From contig JASBZN010000072.1 in assembly GCA_029983435.1 (NCBI GenBank), forward strand, positions 1 to 6,219: a DNA stretch of 6,219 nt, in the 5' to 3' direction. The stretch comes from Urinicoccus sp. (lineage in GTDB: Bacteria; Bacillota; Clostridia; Tissierellales; Peptoniphilaceae). Below the pieces are notes generated by a model that ran no database searches, was not told where the DNA came from, and saw only the letters and a list, made by a program, of their open reading frames with translations. The stretch's first letter is position 1, and every line of letters starts with the position of its first letter. Below are positions 1 through 5,153 of this stretch, one piece after another. The position numbers and the translations under genes are program-made.

Positions 1-38
1 ACGCTGGTTGCTAGTAATTTTCTAAGTGATTTTTTCAT
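1..38 (-). CDS. 5' end of a probable exported protein (partial, runs off left edge)
   Basis: Only the first 12 codons and part of a thirteenth are visible. They read MKKSLRKLLATS, and the two remaining bases (GT) force Val next. A Met followed by several Lys/Arg and then the start of a hydrophobic stretch is the usual beginning of a Sec signal peptide or a membrane anchor in Gram-positive bacteria. The start is supported by a strong ribosome binding site (AAAGGAG at 45-51) six bases upstream, and by a long AT-rich leader with no competing gene. The rest of the protein lies outside the window, so its function cannot be named. The signal-peptide reading is inference from very few residues. Confidence 0.6.
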   Translation of the reverse strand, partial: MKKSLRKLLATS

Positions 39-44
39 TGTAAG

Positions 45-51
45 CTCCTTT
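45..51 (-). promoter_or_regulatory. Ribosome binding site of the left-edge gene
   Basis: AAAGGAG on the minus strand lies six bases before the ATG at 38-36. It is the main reason to call a gene start here, because only 38 bases of coding sequence are present. A short self-complementary stretch just upstream (CCTT, four bases, AAGG at about 55-66) could form a small hairpin next to it. Confidence 0.7.
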
Positions 52-74
52 CCCCCTTAAATAAGGTTTTGTTT

Positions 75-119
75 GTAAATCTTATTCTTGTTAATGCATA
101 TATATCCAAAAAGATTTAC
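75..119 (-). repeat. Perfect 9-bp inverted repeat in the leader of the left-edge gene
   Basis: GTAAATCTT at 75-83 is matched exactly by AAGATTTAC at 111-119, with a 27-base loop between. It lies inside the predicted 5' untranslated leader, downstream of the candidate promoter at 138-167 and 24 bases upstream of the ribosome binding site. In RNA it would form an AU-rich stem with no U-tract after it, so it is not a classical terminator. It may stabilise the mRNA or bind a regulator. It does not resemble any riboswitch class I can name. Confidence 0.45.
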
Positions 120-137
120 TTTAATCATGAAAACGAT

Positions 138-167
138 ATTTTATTTCTTGTTTTTATTTTATCACAA
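138..167 (-). promoter_or_regulatory. Candidate sigma-A promoter for the left-edge gene
   Basis: On the minus strand, TTGTGA (162-167) and TAAAAT (138-143) are separated by 18 bases. They match the -35 and -10 consensus at 4/6 and 5/6 positions. The implied leader is about 90 nt. The surrounding DNA is so AT-rich that chance matches are likely, so this is the best candidate rather than a firm call. Confidence 0.35.
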
Positions 168-241
168 TTTTTGTGTTTTGGCTAGCCTATTTTTAAAATC
201 CTTTAATTTAGCCATTTTTTCTTTCTATTTTATAGTAAAAC

Positions 242-317
242 ACTAGAGATAAAGCGGATTAAATTTTTTCTTCCTTATGAAAACATTTTCTTCATCTCTA
301 GTTTATTACTCTAGTTT
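242..317. repeat. Three ACTAGAG motif copies: 9-bp inverted repeat plus tandem direct repeat
   Basis: ACTAGAGAT at 242-250 is the exact reverse complement of ATCTCTAGT at 294-302. CTCTAGTTT then occurs twice in direct orientation, at 296-304 and 309-317, giving a 13-base period. One ACTAGAG core faces one way and two face the other. The cluster lies 75-180 bp upstream of the candidate promoter at 138-167, where binding sites for a regulator could sit. The motif matches no regulator site I recognise, and chance cannot be excluded in such AT-rich DNA. Confidence 0.35.
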
Positions 318-363
318 CATTGAACGTCTATTCTATGCTCTTTGTTGTAATAAAATTTTTTCA

Positions 364-393
364 TAAAAAAAGAGATAGCTCTTCGCTATCCCT
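364..393 (-). terminator. Rho-independent terminator of the isopentenyl-diphosphate isomerase gene
   Basis: On the minus strand, AGGGATAGC (385-393) pairs with GCTATCTCT (371-379) in a 9-bp stem containing one G-U pair, around the five-base loop at 380-384. A run of seven T follows, one of them in the stem. It begins 23 bases after the isomerase stop codon and closes that transcription unit before the left-edge gene. Confidence 0.88.
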
Positions 394-416
394 AATTTAT
401 TTACATTTATTTCTTA

Positions 417-1436
417 TTAGCAACTACAATAAAGTTCTTTTAATGTCCCCTTAATTCGATAAGGTGTGTGATGAATATCTTCAATCGTTTTGCAATTGGT
501 CAGTACCATTAAAATTTTCATCTTATGCATGAGTTGCTCTAAAAAGAGATGGGCATAATCATAGCCGCCTCGAACCAAATAGTTTAAAATCTCTCCAGAC
601 ATAGCACAAAAATCCGATCCCAAAGCTAACGCCTTCAAACAGTCTTCTGCACCTCTAATTCCTCCAGAGCCGATAAGGGTTAAATCTTTCTTTTTTAAAT
701 CTTTGGCCAGAAGTAGGCAAAGAGCTGTTGGATTTCCCCAATTAAAGAGTTCTGAGTAATCTTCTTGTGGATACCTTAAATTTTCTACTTCAAAAAAGTT
801 TGTTCCTCCGAAGCCAGCAATATCTACATACTTAACGCCTAGATCGTAGAGCTCTTTTACTACTTTGGGGCTCATGCCAAAGCCAACTTCTTTTACGATA
901 ACAGGTACTTCTAGACCTTGAACAATATTTTCTATATTTTTTCTAACCTGACTGAAATCCCTGTCTCCTTCTTCCATAATAAGTTCTTGAGCAGGGTTTA
1001 AATGGATTTGTAGGGCATCCGCTTGAATCATATCGACTGCTCTTTTGGCATCTTCTAAGCCTAAAAGTCCATTGATATTCCCAAAAACTAAACCATCTCC
1101 AATAATTTCTCGGACAATCTTAAAGCTCTCAATGGCATCTGAATCTTCCAGGGCAATAGTTTGAGATCCAACTGCCATAGGAATATTAAAATCTTTAGCC
1201 AGGTGGGCAAGGCTCTCATTGATGCTTTCTGCAAAATCAGTTCCTCCTGTAATTGCATTGATCATAAGAGGAAAACTAATCTTTTTATCCATAACGTTTA
1301 AACTGGTATCAACATCATCGTAAGCAAAATCAGGCATGGAATAGTGTTCGATAAAAACATCTTTAAATAAAGGGTCTCCTTGATAAGTTGCCTTTAAATA
1401 GTTTTCTATATGTTCTTGTTTCCTATATTTACGCAT
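417..1436 (-). CDS. fni: Type 2 isopentenyl-diphosphate delta-isomerase (FMN-dependent)
   Basis: This 339-residue cytoplasmic enzyme interconverts isopentenyl and dimethylallyl diphosphate, the building blocks of polyprenyl carriers and quinones. The family uses reduced FMN and Mg2+ and has no relation to the type 1 (Nudix-like) isomerase. Visible landmarks in order are RKQEH (5-9), INAITGG (59-65), VGSQ (89-92), HLNPAQE (145-151) with the family's catalytic Gln (150) and metal-binding Glu (151), VKEVGFGMS (181-189), GFGGTNF (208-214) and the phosphate-binding loop GSGGIR (256-261). Length and TIM-barrel layout are normal. The start follows an AAAGGGA site (1443-1449) six bases upstream. The protein ends in Tyr-Cys-Ser-Cys, which is unusual but lies past the catalytic core. 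In Gram-positive bacteria this enzyme usually accompanies the mevalonate route, so that pathway is inferred; no other pathway gene is in the window. It forms its own transcription unit. Confidence 0.95.
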   Translation of the reverse strand: MRKYRKQEHIENYLKATYQGDPLFKDVFIEHYSMPDFAYDDVDTSLNVMDKKISFPLMINAITGGTDFAESINESLAHLAKDFNIPMAVGSQTIALEDSDAIESFKIVREIIGDGLVFGNINGLLGLEDAKRAVDMIQADALQIHLNPAQELIMEEGDRDFSQVRKNIENIVQGLEVPVIVKEVGFGMSPKVVKELYDLGVKYVDIAGFGGTNFFEVENLRYPQEDYSELFNWGNPTALCLLLAKDLKKKDLTLIGSGGIRGAEDCLKALALGSDFCAMSGEILNYLVRGGYDYAHLFLEQLMHKMKILMVLTNCKTIEDIHHTPYRIKGTLKELYCSC

Positions 1437-1464
1437 TCTTATTCCCTTTCTTTTTACTCACCTA

Positions 1465-1493
1465 ATCATACCATATCCAAGTTCTGACAACAA
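1465..1493 (-). promoter_or_regulatory. Proximal promoter (P2) of the isopentenyl-diphosphate isomerase gene
   Basis: On the minus strand, TTGTTG (1488-1493) and TATGAT (1465-1470) are separated by 17 bases. A TGG just before the -10 box gives an extended -10 element. The implied leader is only about 20 nt and holds the ribosome binding site at 1443-1449. A 7-bp direct repeat, CAAGTTC at 1478-1484 and 1491-1497 on the plus strand, overlaps the spacer and the -35 box and could be a regulator site. Confidence 0.5.
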
Positions 1494-1555
1494 GTTCCCC
1501 ACTTTTCGAAAACCCTATACCTTCATTTTTAAAAGCTTGTGAGATTTACTGACAC

Positions 1556-1564
1556 ATTATACCA
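1556..1564 (-). promoter_or_regulatory. Distal extended -10 promoter (P1) of the isomerase gene
   Basis: TGGTATAAT on the minus strand is a perfect -10 hexamer (1556-1561) preceded by the TGn extension. No good -35 box is found 16-18 bases upstream, as extended -10 promoters allow. It lies just after the fprA terminator, so it would restart transcription for the isomerase gene with a leader of roughly 110 nt. The leader contains the palindrome TTTTCGAAAA (1503-1512). Confidence 0.5.
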
Positions 1565-1605
1565 CAAAATTCTTTGAAGCTGATGTTTTTTCTTTTGAAA
1601 ATTAG

Positions 1606-1639
1606 AAAAACGACCCCTCCGAAGAGTAGGCCGTTTTTT
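1606..1639 (-). terminator. Rho-independent terminator of the ACAD-fprA operon, UUCG loop
   Basis: On the minus strand the hairpin is an A-run, CGGCC and TACTC, then the tetraloop TTCG, then GAGGGG, TCG and a T-run. The stem has about 15 pairs with one bulged A and two G-U pairs, and C(UUCG)G is a very stable loop. It begins 24 bases after the fprA stop. Read on the plus strand it also ends in six T, but no plus-strand gene needs it. Confidence 0.88.
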
Positions 1640-1663
1640 CTTAAGCAAATTTTGCCTTAAAAT

Positions 1664-2905
1664 TTATTTTTCTGCTGCTTTTTCTTTTAACTCACGAATT
1701 TTCTTCATGGATTCTATAATAGAATCTGCCAAAGCATTCATATCATTTTCATTTGCTTCGTTAAGAGAAGTATTTAAGGTTACACGTTCGTTTAAGACGT
1801 CAAACATCTTCAAGTTTTCATCCATGTAATCTTCCATCTTATCCCCTACTGTACAAGCCCAAGAACCATTTTCAATAATTGCAACGGTTCTATTTTGAAC
1901 ATTTAAGGCTTCTAAGTCAGCTAGGAAGTTTTTCATAATAGGATAAATTCCTAAATTATAAGTTACAGAAGCTAAAACTAAATGAGAAACTCTAAATGTT
2001 TCAGAGATTAATTGGGAAACATCTGTATTGGAAACATCATAAACGGAAACATTTGTCATTCCCCGTTCACAAAGTGCAGATGCAAGAGCTTGTGCTGCAT
2101 ATTCTGTATGACCATACATTGAAGCATAGGCAATCATAACCCCTTCTTCTTCTGGTTCATAAGTTGCCCAGTGAACATACTTATCAATGAACCATGGGAT
2201 ATCTGTTCTCCAAACGGGTCCATGAAGAGGACAAATCATTTTAATATCAAGAGTTGCCGCTTTCTTAAGAACATCTTCAACAAAGGGACCATACTTTCCA
2301 ACGATGTTGGTGTAGTATCTTCTCGCATCATCTAGCCAATCTCTTTCGAAGTTAACTTCGTCATTAAAGAGTTTTCCATCTAAAGCACCGAAAGTACCAA
2401 AGGCATCTGCAGAGAATAGGGTACCTGTTGTCGTATCAAAACTTAAAATAACTTCTGGCCAGTGAATCATTGGAGCTTCTACAAAGGCAAATTCGTGTTT
2501 ACCGAAACTTACACTGTCGCCTTCTTTAACAATAATGCTTTGTTCATCTTCGACATGATAGCCAATTTGACGCATAATTTGGAAGCCTTGTTCACTAGAA
2601 ATTAATTTTACATTTGGATATCTTAAAAGAATTTCATCAATAGCTGCAGCATGATCAGGTTCCATATGGTGAATAACCATATAGTCTAAGTCTCTACCAT
2701 CTAAAACTGCTTCTACATTTTGAATATATTCCTTAGCAATAGACCAATCTACTGAATCGAACAAAACAGTTTTTTCGTCCAGTAACAAGTAAGAGTTGTA
2801 AGACACTCCTCTTGGAATTGGGAAGATATTTTCAAATAATGCTAAGCGATGATCATTTCCCCCAACATAGTATAAATCATCTAGTACCTTACGCACACAA
2901 TACAT
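1664..2905 (-). CDS. fprA: Class A flavodiiron protein (FprA / rubredoxin:oxygen oxidoreductase)
   Basis: This 413-residue cytoplasmic enzyme belongs to a family that reduces O2 to water and/or NO to N2O with electrons from rubredoxin, protecting anaerobes. An N-terminal metallo-beta-lactamase-like domain (about 1-250) carries all di-iron ligands: the H-x-E-x-D-H motif at His80, Glu82, Asp84, His85, then His148, Asp167 and His228. A flavodoxin-like domain (about 255-400) has the FMN phosphate loop SMYGHT (262-267). Length fits the short form with no fused rubredoxin or NADH-oxidase domain, so electrons must come from another protein. The start has an AAGGAGG site (2915-2921) nine bases upstream that overlaps the stop codon of the preceding gene. 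That gene ends 14 bases earlier and carries a rubredoxin domain, which suggests the physiological donor is encoded next door. Whether O2 or NO is preferred cannot be told from the sequence. Confidence 0.96.
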   Translation of the reverse strand: MYCVRKVLDDLYYVGGNDHRLALFENIFPIPRGVSYNSYLLLDEKTVLFDSVDWSIAKEYIQNVEAVLDGRDLDYMVIHHMEPDHAAAIDEILLRYPNVKLISSEQGFQIMRQIGYHVEDEQSIIVKEGDSVSFGKHEFAFVEAPMIHWPEVILSFDTTTGTLFSADAFGTFGALDGKLFNDEVNFERDWLDDARRYYTNIVGKYGPFVEDVLKKAATLDIKMICPLHGPVWRTDIPWFIDKYVHWATYEPEEEGVMIAYASMYGHTEYAAQALASALCERGMTNVSVYDVSNTDVSQLISETFRVSHLVLASVTYNLGIYPIMKNFLADLEALNVQNRTVAIIENGSWACTVGDKMEDYMDENLKMFDVLNERVTLNTSLNEANENDMNALADSIIESMKKIRELKEKAAEK

Positions 2906-2914
2906 ACTCTTTTT

Positions 2915-2921
2915 CCTCCTT
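2915..2921 (-). promoter_or_regulatory. fprA ribosome binding site overlapping the upstream stop codon
   Basis: AAGGAGG lies nine bases before the fprA ATG. Its first two bases are the last two bases of the TAA that ends the ACAD fusion gene (2920-2922). Ribosomes finishing the fusion gene would stop on top of this site, an arrangement consistent with coupled translation and fixed co-production of the two proteins. Confidence 0.8.
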
Positions 2922-4860
2922 ACTTACGATCTGCCGGAAAATCTTCTTGGATGAAATTTTGTTTTTCTTCTTGGCAGTGTGGACAAATCCAATCATCTGG
3001 TAATTTATCGAAACTAGTTCCTGGATCAATTTCTCCTTCTGGATCTCCTATTTCTGGGTCGTATTCATATCCGCAACCAGGACATACCATTACTTTGTGG
3101 TTTGGTGCTAATTTTCTTGGTTTAGAACGACGAACCTTTTTCATTGGAGGCGCTTCACCCTTTTCACCAGTATCTAAAGCTTCTGCCAATAATGGCATAA
3201 TTTCAAACATATCTCCAACGATACCATAGTCACAGTTCTTGAAGATTGGTGCATTGGCATTTTTGTTGATTGCTACAATTGTTGCTGCATTTTTAATTCC
3301 CTTTAAGTGTTGGCTAGCCCCACTAATTCCACAAGCAATGTAGAGGTTACCATTGAATTTTTGACCACTCATTCCAACATAGCGATCAAGGGGAACTAAT
3401 TTTAAGGTTTCTGCAACAGGTCTGGAACTACCTAAGGATGCTCCAACAGCTTTTGCTAATTCTTCACCATAATGAAGGTTTTCTTTTCCTCCGATACCTT
3501 TACCGATAGAAACAACTCTTTCAGCATCATAAACTGGTGTATCCATTGGAATTCCTACAGTAAAGTCATAACCGTCTTTTTTTAAATTTTCAACTAAAAT
3601 GTCTACTGCTTCCTTTGGGGTATCTGCTTTTATAATTTCACGTTTACGGTTCCCTGTAATAGGTCCATCTTTTTTAGCTGCTGCTTTCGCTCCTCCCCCG
3701 TGTGAGGACTTTCCCAGGCGGCCAATAATGTGAGATGCAACAACAACATCCATGATTTCATTTGTTCCTTCATAAATTGTTGTGATCTTTGCATCACGAT
3801 AGAAGCGTTCCACTTCCATTCCTTTAAGGTATCCGTTTCCACCATGCATTTGAAGAGCGTCGTTGACAATTTCAAGAGCCTTGTCGGAAGCGTATTTCTT
3901 AGCCATGGCAGCTTCCATACCGTAACTTTCGTGATTTTCTTTTAATTCTGCTGCACTGTAAATTAAGAAACGAGCAGCACGTAATTTAGTTGCCATTTCA
4001 GCAATTTTAAAGGAGTTAATTTGTTGAGCTGCAATGGGCTTTCCAAATTGGACTCTTTCTTTGGAATATTGTAATGCAGCTCCGTATGCTCCTTGAGCAA
4101 TACCAAGTGCTTGAGAAGCGATTCCGATACGACCTCCGTCAAGGGTTTGCATTGCAATACGGAATCCTTGACCTTCTTGACCTAAAAGATTTTCCTTAGG
4201 TACTTTTACGTTATCAAAGATTAATTCTGCTGTGGAAGAAGACCGAATACCTAATTTGTCGTAGTGGTCTCCAAAGCTAAATCCTTCCCAACCTTTTTCT
4301 ACGATAAATGCGGAAATACCGTGGGTTCCAATGCCTGGATGTGTTACAGCAAAGACAACATAGGTATCTGCGTAAGGAGCATTGGTGATAAAGATTTTTC
4401 CACCGTTTAAAATATAGTGGTCTCCGTCTAGAACTGCAGTTGTTTGTGTTCCACCTGCATCACTTCCTGCTTCTGGTTCTGTAAGACCAAAGGCACCAAT
4501 CTTTTCCCCTTTTGCCAAAGGTACTAAGTATTTTTGTTTTTGTTCTTCCGTACCAAAAGCTGCAATTGGATAGGATCCTAAGGATACGTGGGCAGATAAG
4601 ATAACGCCAACGCCACCATCTACTCTTGATAATTCTTCAACAGCAATGGCATAAGAAATAACGTCTTCTCCTAGACCGCCGTATTCTTTTGGATAAGGAA
4701 CTCCCATAATGTGGAGTTCTTCCCCCATCTTCTTTACAATTTCTTCTGGAAATTCATTGTTTTGGTCGAGTTGAAAAGCGATGGGTTTAACCTCCGCTTC
4801 TGCAAATGCGCGAACTTTCTTTCTAAACTCTTCATGCTTTTCACTGGTTTTAAATAGCAT
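2920..4860 (-). CDS. Acyl-CoA dehydrogenase - EtfA FAD domain - rubredoxin fusion protein
   Basis: The 646-residue product joins three redox modules. Residues about 1-380 are a complete acyl-CoA dehydrogenase of the short-chain/butyryl type. They include TEPEAGSD (127-134), GGNGY (340-344) and IYEGTNE, whose Glu364 sits where the family's catalytic base lies. After a Gly/Ala/Lys-rich linker, about 445-564 match the C-terminal FAD-binding domain of electron-transfer flavoprotein alpha, with SR (479-480), YVGMSG (494-499), GISGASQH (511-518), NKNANAPIF (532-540, Asn where many EtfA have Asp) and CDYGIVGD (543-550). EtfA's N-terminal domain is absent. A Lys/Arg/Pro-rich linker leads to a rubredoxin domain (about 588-640) with iron ligands Cys593, Cys596, Cys626 and Cys629. 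The start at 4860 is chosen for AAGGAGG five bases upstream; the in-frame ATG at 4893 has no such site. It is first in an operon with fprA. Oxidation of an acyl-CoA with electrons leaving through rubredoxin to FprA is inferred; acyl chain length is unknown. Confidence 0.95.
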   Translation of the reverse strand: MLFKTSEKHEEFRKKVRAFAEAEVKPIAFQLDQNNEFPEEIVKKMGEELHIMGVPYPKEYGGLGEDVISYAIAVEELSRVDGGVGVILSAHVSLGSYPIAAFGTEEQKQKYLVPLAKGEKIGAFGLTEPEAGSDAGGTQTTAVLDGDHYILNGGKIFITNAPYADTYVVFAVTHPGIGTHGISAFIVEKGWEGFSFGDHYDKLGIRSSSTAELIFDNVKVPKENLLGQEGQGFRIAMQTLDGGRIGIASQALGIAQGAYGAALQYSKERVQFGKPIAAQQINSFKIAEMATKLRAARFLIYSAAELKENHESYGMEAAMAKKYASDKALEIVNDALQMHGGNGYLKGMEVERFYRDAKITTIYEGTNEIMDVVVASHIIGRLGKSSHGGGAKAAAKKDGPITGNRKREIIKADTPKEAVDILVENLKKDGYDFTVGIPMDTPVYDAERVVSIGKGIGGKENLHYGEELAKAVGASLGSSRPVAETLKLVPLDRYVGMSGQKFNGNLYIACGISGASQHLKGIKNAATIVAINKNANAPIFKNCDYGIVGDMFEIMPLLAEALDTGEKGEAPPMKKVRRSKPRKLAPNHKVMVCPGCGYEYDPEIGDPEGEIDPGTSFDKLPDDWICPHCQEEKQNFIQEDFPADRK

Positions 4861-4865
4861 GTTTG

Positions 4866-4872
4866 CCTCCTT
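4866..4872 (-). promoter_or_regulatory. Ribosome binding site that fixes the start of the ACAD fusion
   Basis: AAGGAGG lies five bases upstream of the ATG at 4860-4858. The protein from that ATG begins MLFKTSEKHEEF, a normal acyl-CoA dehydrogenase N-terminus. The alternative ATG at 4893-4891 would add 11 residues (MECLIQEKEAN), has no Shine-Dalgarno sequence, and would lie less than 20 bases from the predicted transcript start. The shorter form is therefore preferred. Confidence 0.85.
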
Positions 4873-4905
4873 TTCTTGAATCAAGCACTCCATAAAGAAA
4901 TAGTG

Positions 4906-4929
4906 TACTATGAGACTATAGTATCATAG
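4906..4929. promoter_or_regulatory. Nested palindromes over the -10 box: candidate operator
   Basis: TACTAT (4906-4911) and ATAGTA (4918-4923) form a perfect 6-bp inverted repeat with a six-base centre. CTATGA (4908-4913) and TCATAG (4924-4929) form a second perfect one with a ten-base centre, shifted by a few bases. Together they cover the -10 box and the expected transcription start of the ACAD-fprA operon, where a repressor would block RNA polymerase. The sequence does not fit the Rex, PerR or Fur consensus as I know them, so no regulator is named. Confidence 0.45.
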
Positions 4930-4946
4930 CATTTTCTTTAAGTCAA
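4918..4946 (-). promoter_or_regulatory. Sigma-A promoter of the ACAD-fprA operon
   Basis: On the minus strand, TTGACT (4941-4946) is a 5/6 match to the -35 consensus. Seventeen bases later comes TACTAT (4918-4923), a 4/6 -10 box preceded by TGA, which adds an extended -10 element. The predicted transcript starts near 4911 and has a leader of about 50 nt. No other promoter of comparable quality lies between the upstream terminator and the gene. Confidence 0.75.
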
Positions 4947-5044
4947 AGGTTTTCTTCCACAAAAAAATACACTTCTTCTGACAAAGTTTTTAAGCGATTG
5001 CAAAAGGGTGAATTTCTCTGTTTCTCTTTTCGAGTCTGACTCAA
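4943..5044 (-). CDS. Possible 33-residue small protein, TTG start (uncertain)
   Basis: A 33-codon frame opens with TTG, six bases after a good AAGGAG site (5051-5056). It encodes a Lys/Arg-rich first half, starting (M)SQTRKEKQRNS, and an acidic, aromatic-containing second half ending EEVYFFVEENL. Its TGA stop lies inside the -35 box of the ACAD-fprA promoter. I recognise no family. Against it are the rare start codon, the short length, a weak promoter (at best TTGTTT then TACATA near the GNAT terminator), and an overlapping 45-codon ATG frame at 4938-5075 with no good ribosome binding site. The Shine-Dalgarno match could be chance. Confidence 0.2.
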   Translation of the reverse strand: MSQTRKEKQRNSPFCNRLKTLSEEVYFFVEENL

Positions 5045-5118
5045 CTCTTGCTCCTTGTTTTTTACAAAGTTTCATTCTTTCACTATTTTTTATGTACCCT
5101 ATTTCTTATAAAACAAAC
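4947..5118. other. AT-rich gap between the GNAT terminator and the ACAD promoter
   Basis: Apart from the doubtful 33-codon frame at 4943-5044, this stretch contains only the short interrupted palindrome GAGTC-T-GACTC at 5032-5042. No convincing strong promoter, structured RNA or mobile-element end is visible in it. Confidence 0.5.
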
Positions 5119-5149
5119 AAAAAAAGTCACAAAATTCTGTGACTTTTTT
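5119..5149 (-). terminator. Rho-independent terminator of the GNAT-like gene
   Basis: On the minus strand, an A-run followed by GTCACA pairs with TGTGAC followed by a T-run. This gives a 12-bp stem around a six-base loop (5132-5137) with a long T-tract. It begins a few bases after the stop codon at 5154-5156. Because the A and T runs are symmetric it could also work on the plus strand, but no gene reads that way. Confidence 0.9.
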
Positions 5150-5153
5150 CATC

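Larger units (their letters stand above)
39..363. other. AT-rich 325-bp intergenic region without a convincing gene
   Basis: The stretch holds the leader and candidate promoter of the left-edge gene, a 9-bp inverted repeat in that leader, a perfect GGCTAGCC palindrome at 180-187, and three copies of an ACTAGAG motif near 242-317. Short open frames exist on both strands (for example a 39-codon hydrophobic one on the plus strand at 127-246). None has a ribosome binding site or a recognisable sequence. I see no tRNA, known structured RNA or mobile-element end here. Confidence 0.6.

Noticed and set aside
127..246. 39-codon hydrophobic plus-strand frame (MKTIFYFLFLF...)
   Set aside because: It has no ribosome binding site, and Phe/Leu/Ile-rich peptides arise easily from T-rich DNA. 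It also overlaps the leader and promoter region of the left-edge gene.
1489..1512. Resemblance of AAGTGGGGAA to an MraZ-type box
   Set aside because: MraZ sites are several TGGG repeats at about 10-base spacing; only one copy is present, and the gene downstream is not a division-cluster gene.
1606..1639. Hairpin as a plus-strand terminator or attenuator
   Set aside because: It is symmetric enough to work both ways, but no plus-strand gene exists; its position just after the fprA stop explains it.
2812..3229. Plus-strand open frames at 2812-3003 and 2951-3229
   Set aside because: They lie antisense to fprA and the rubredoxin/Etf part of the fusion, whose sequence is strongly conserved on the other strand. 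They have no ribosome binding site and no recognisable product.
3630..4157. Open frames at 3630-3875 (-), 3730-3945 (+) and 3963-4157 (-)
   Set aside because: All overlap the acyl-CoA dehydrogenase domain in other frames. The real frame carries the catalytic and FAD motifs, and these alternatives look like shadows.
4938..5075. 45-codon ATG frame overlapping the TTG small ORF
   Set aside because: Its ATG lacks a convincing ribosome binding site, and the sequence matches no family I know. It competes with the better-supported but still doubtful TTG frame.
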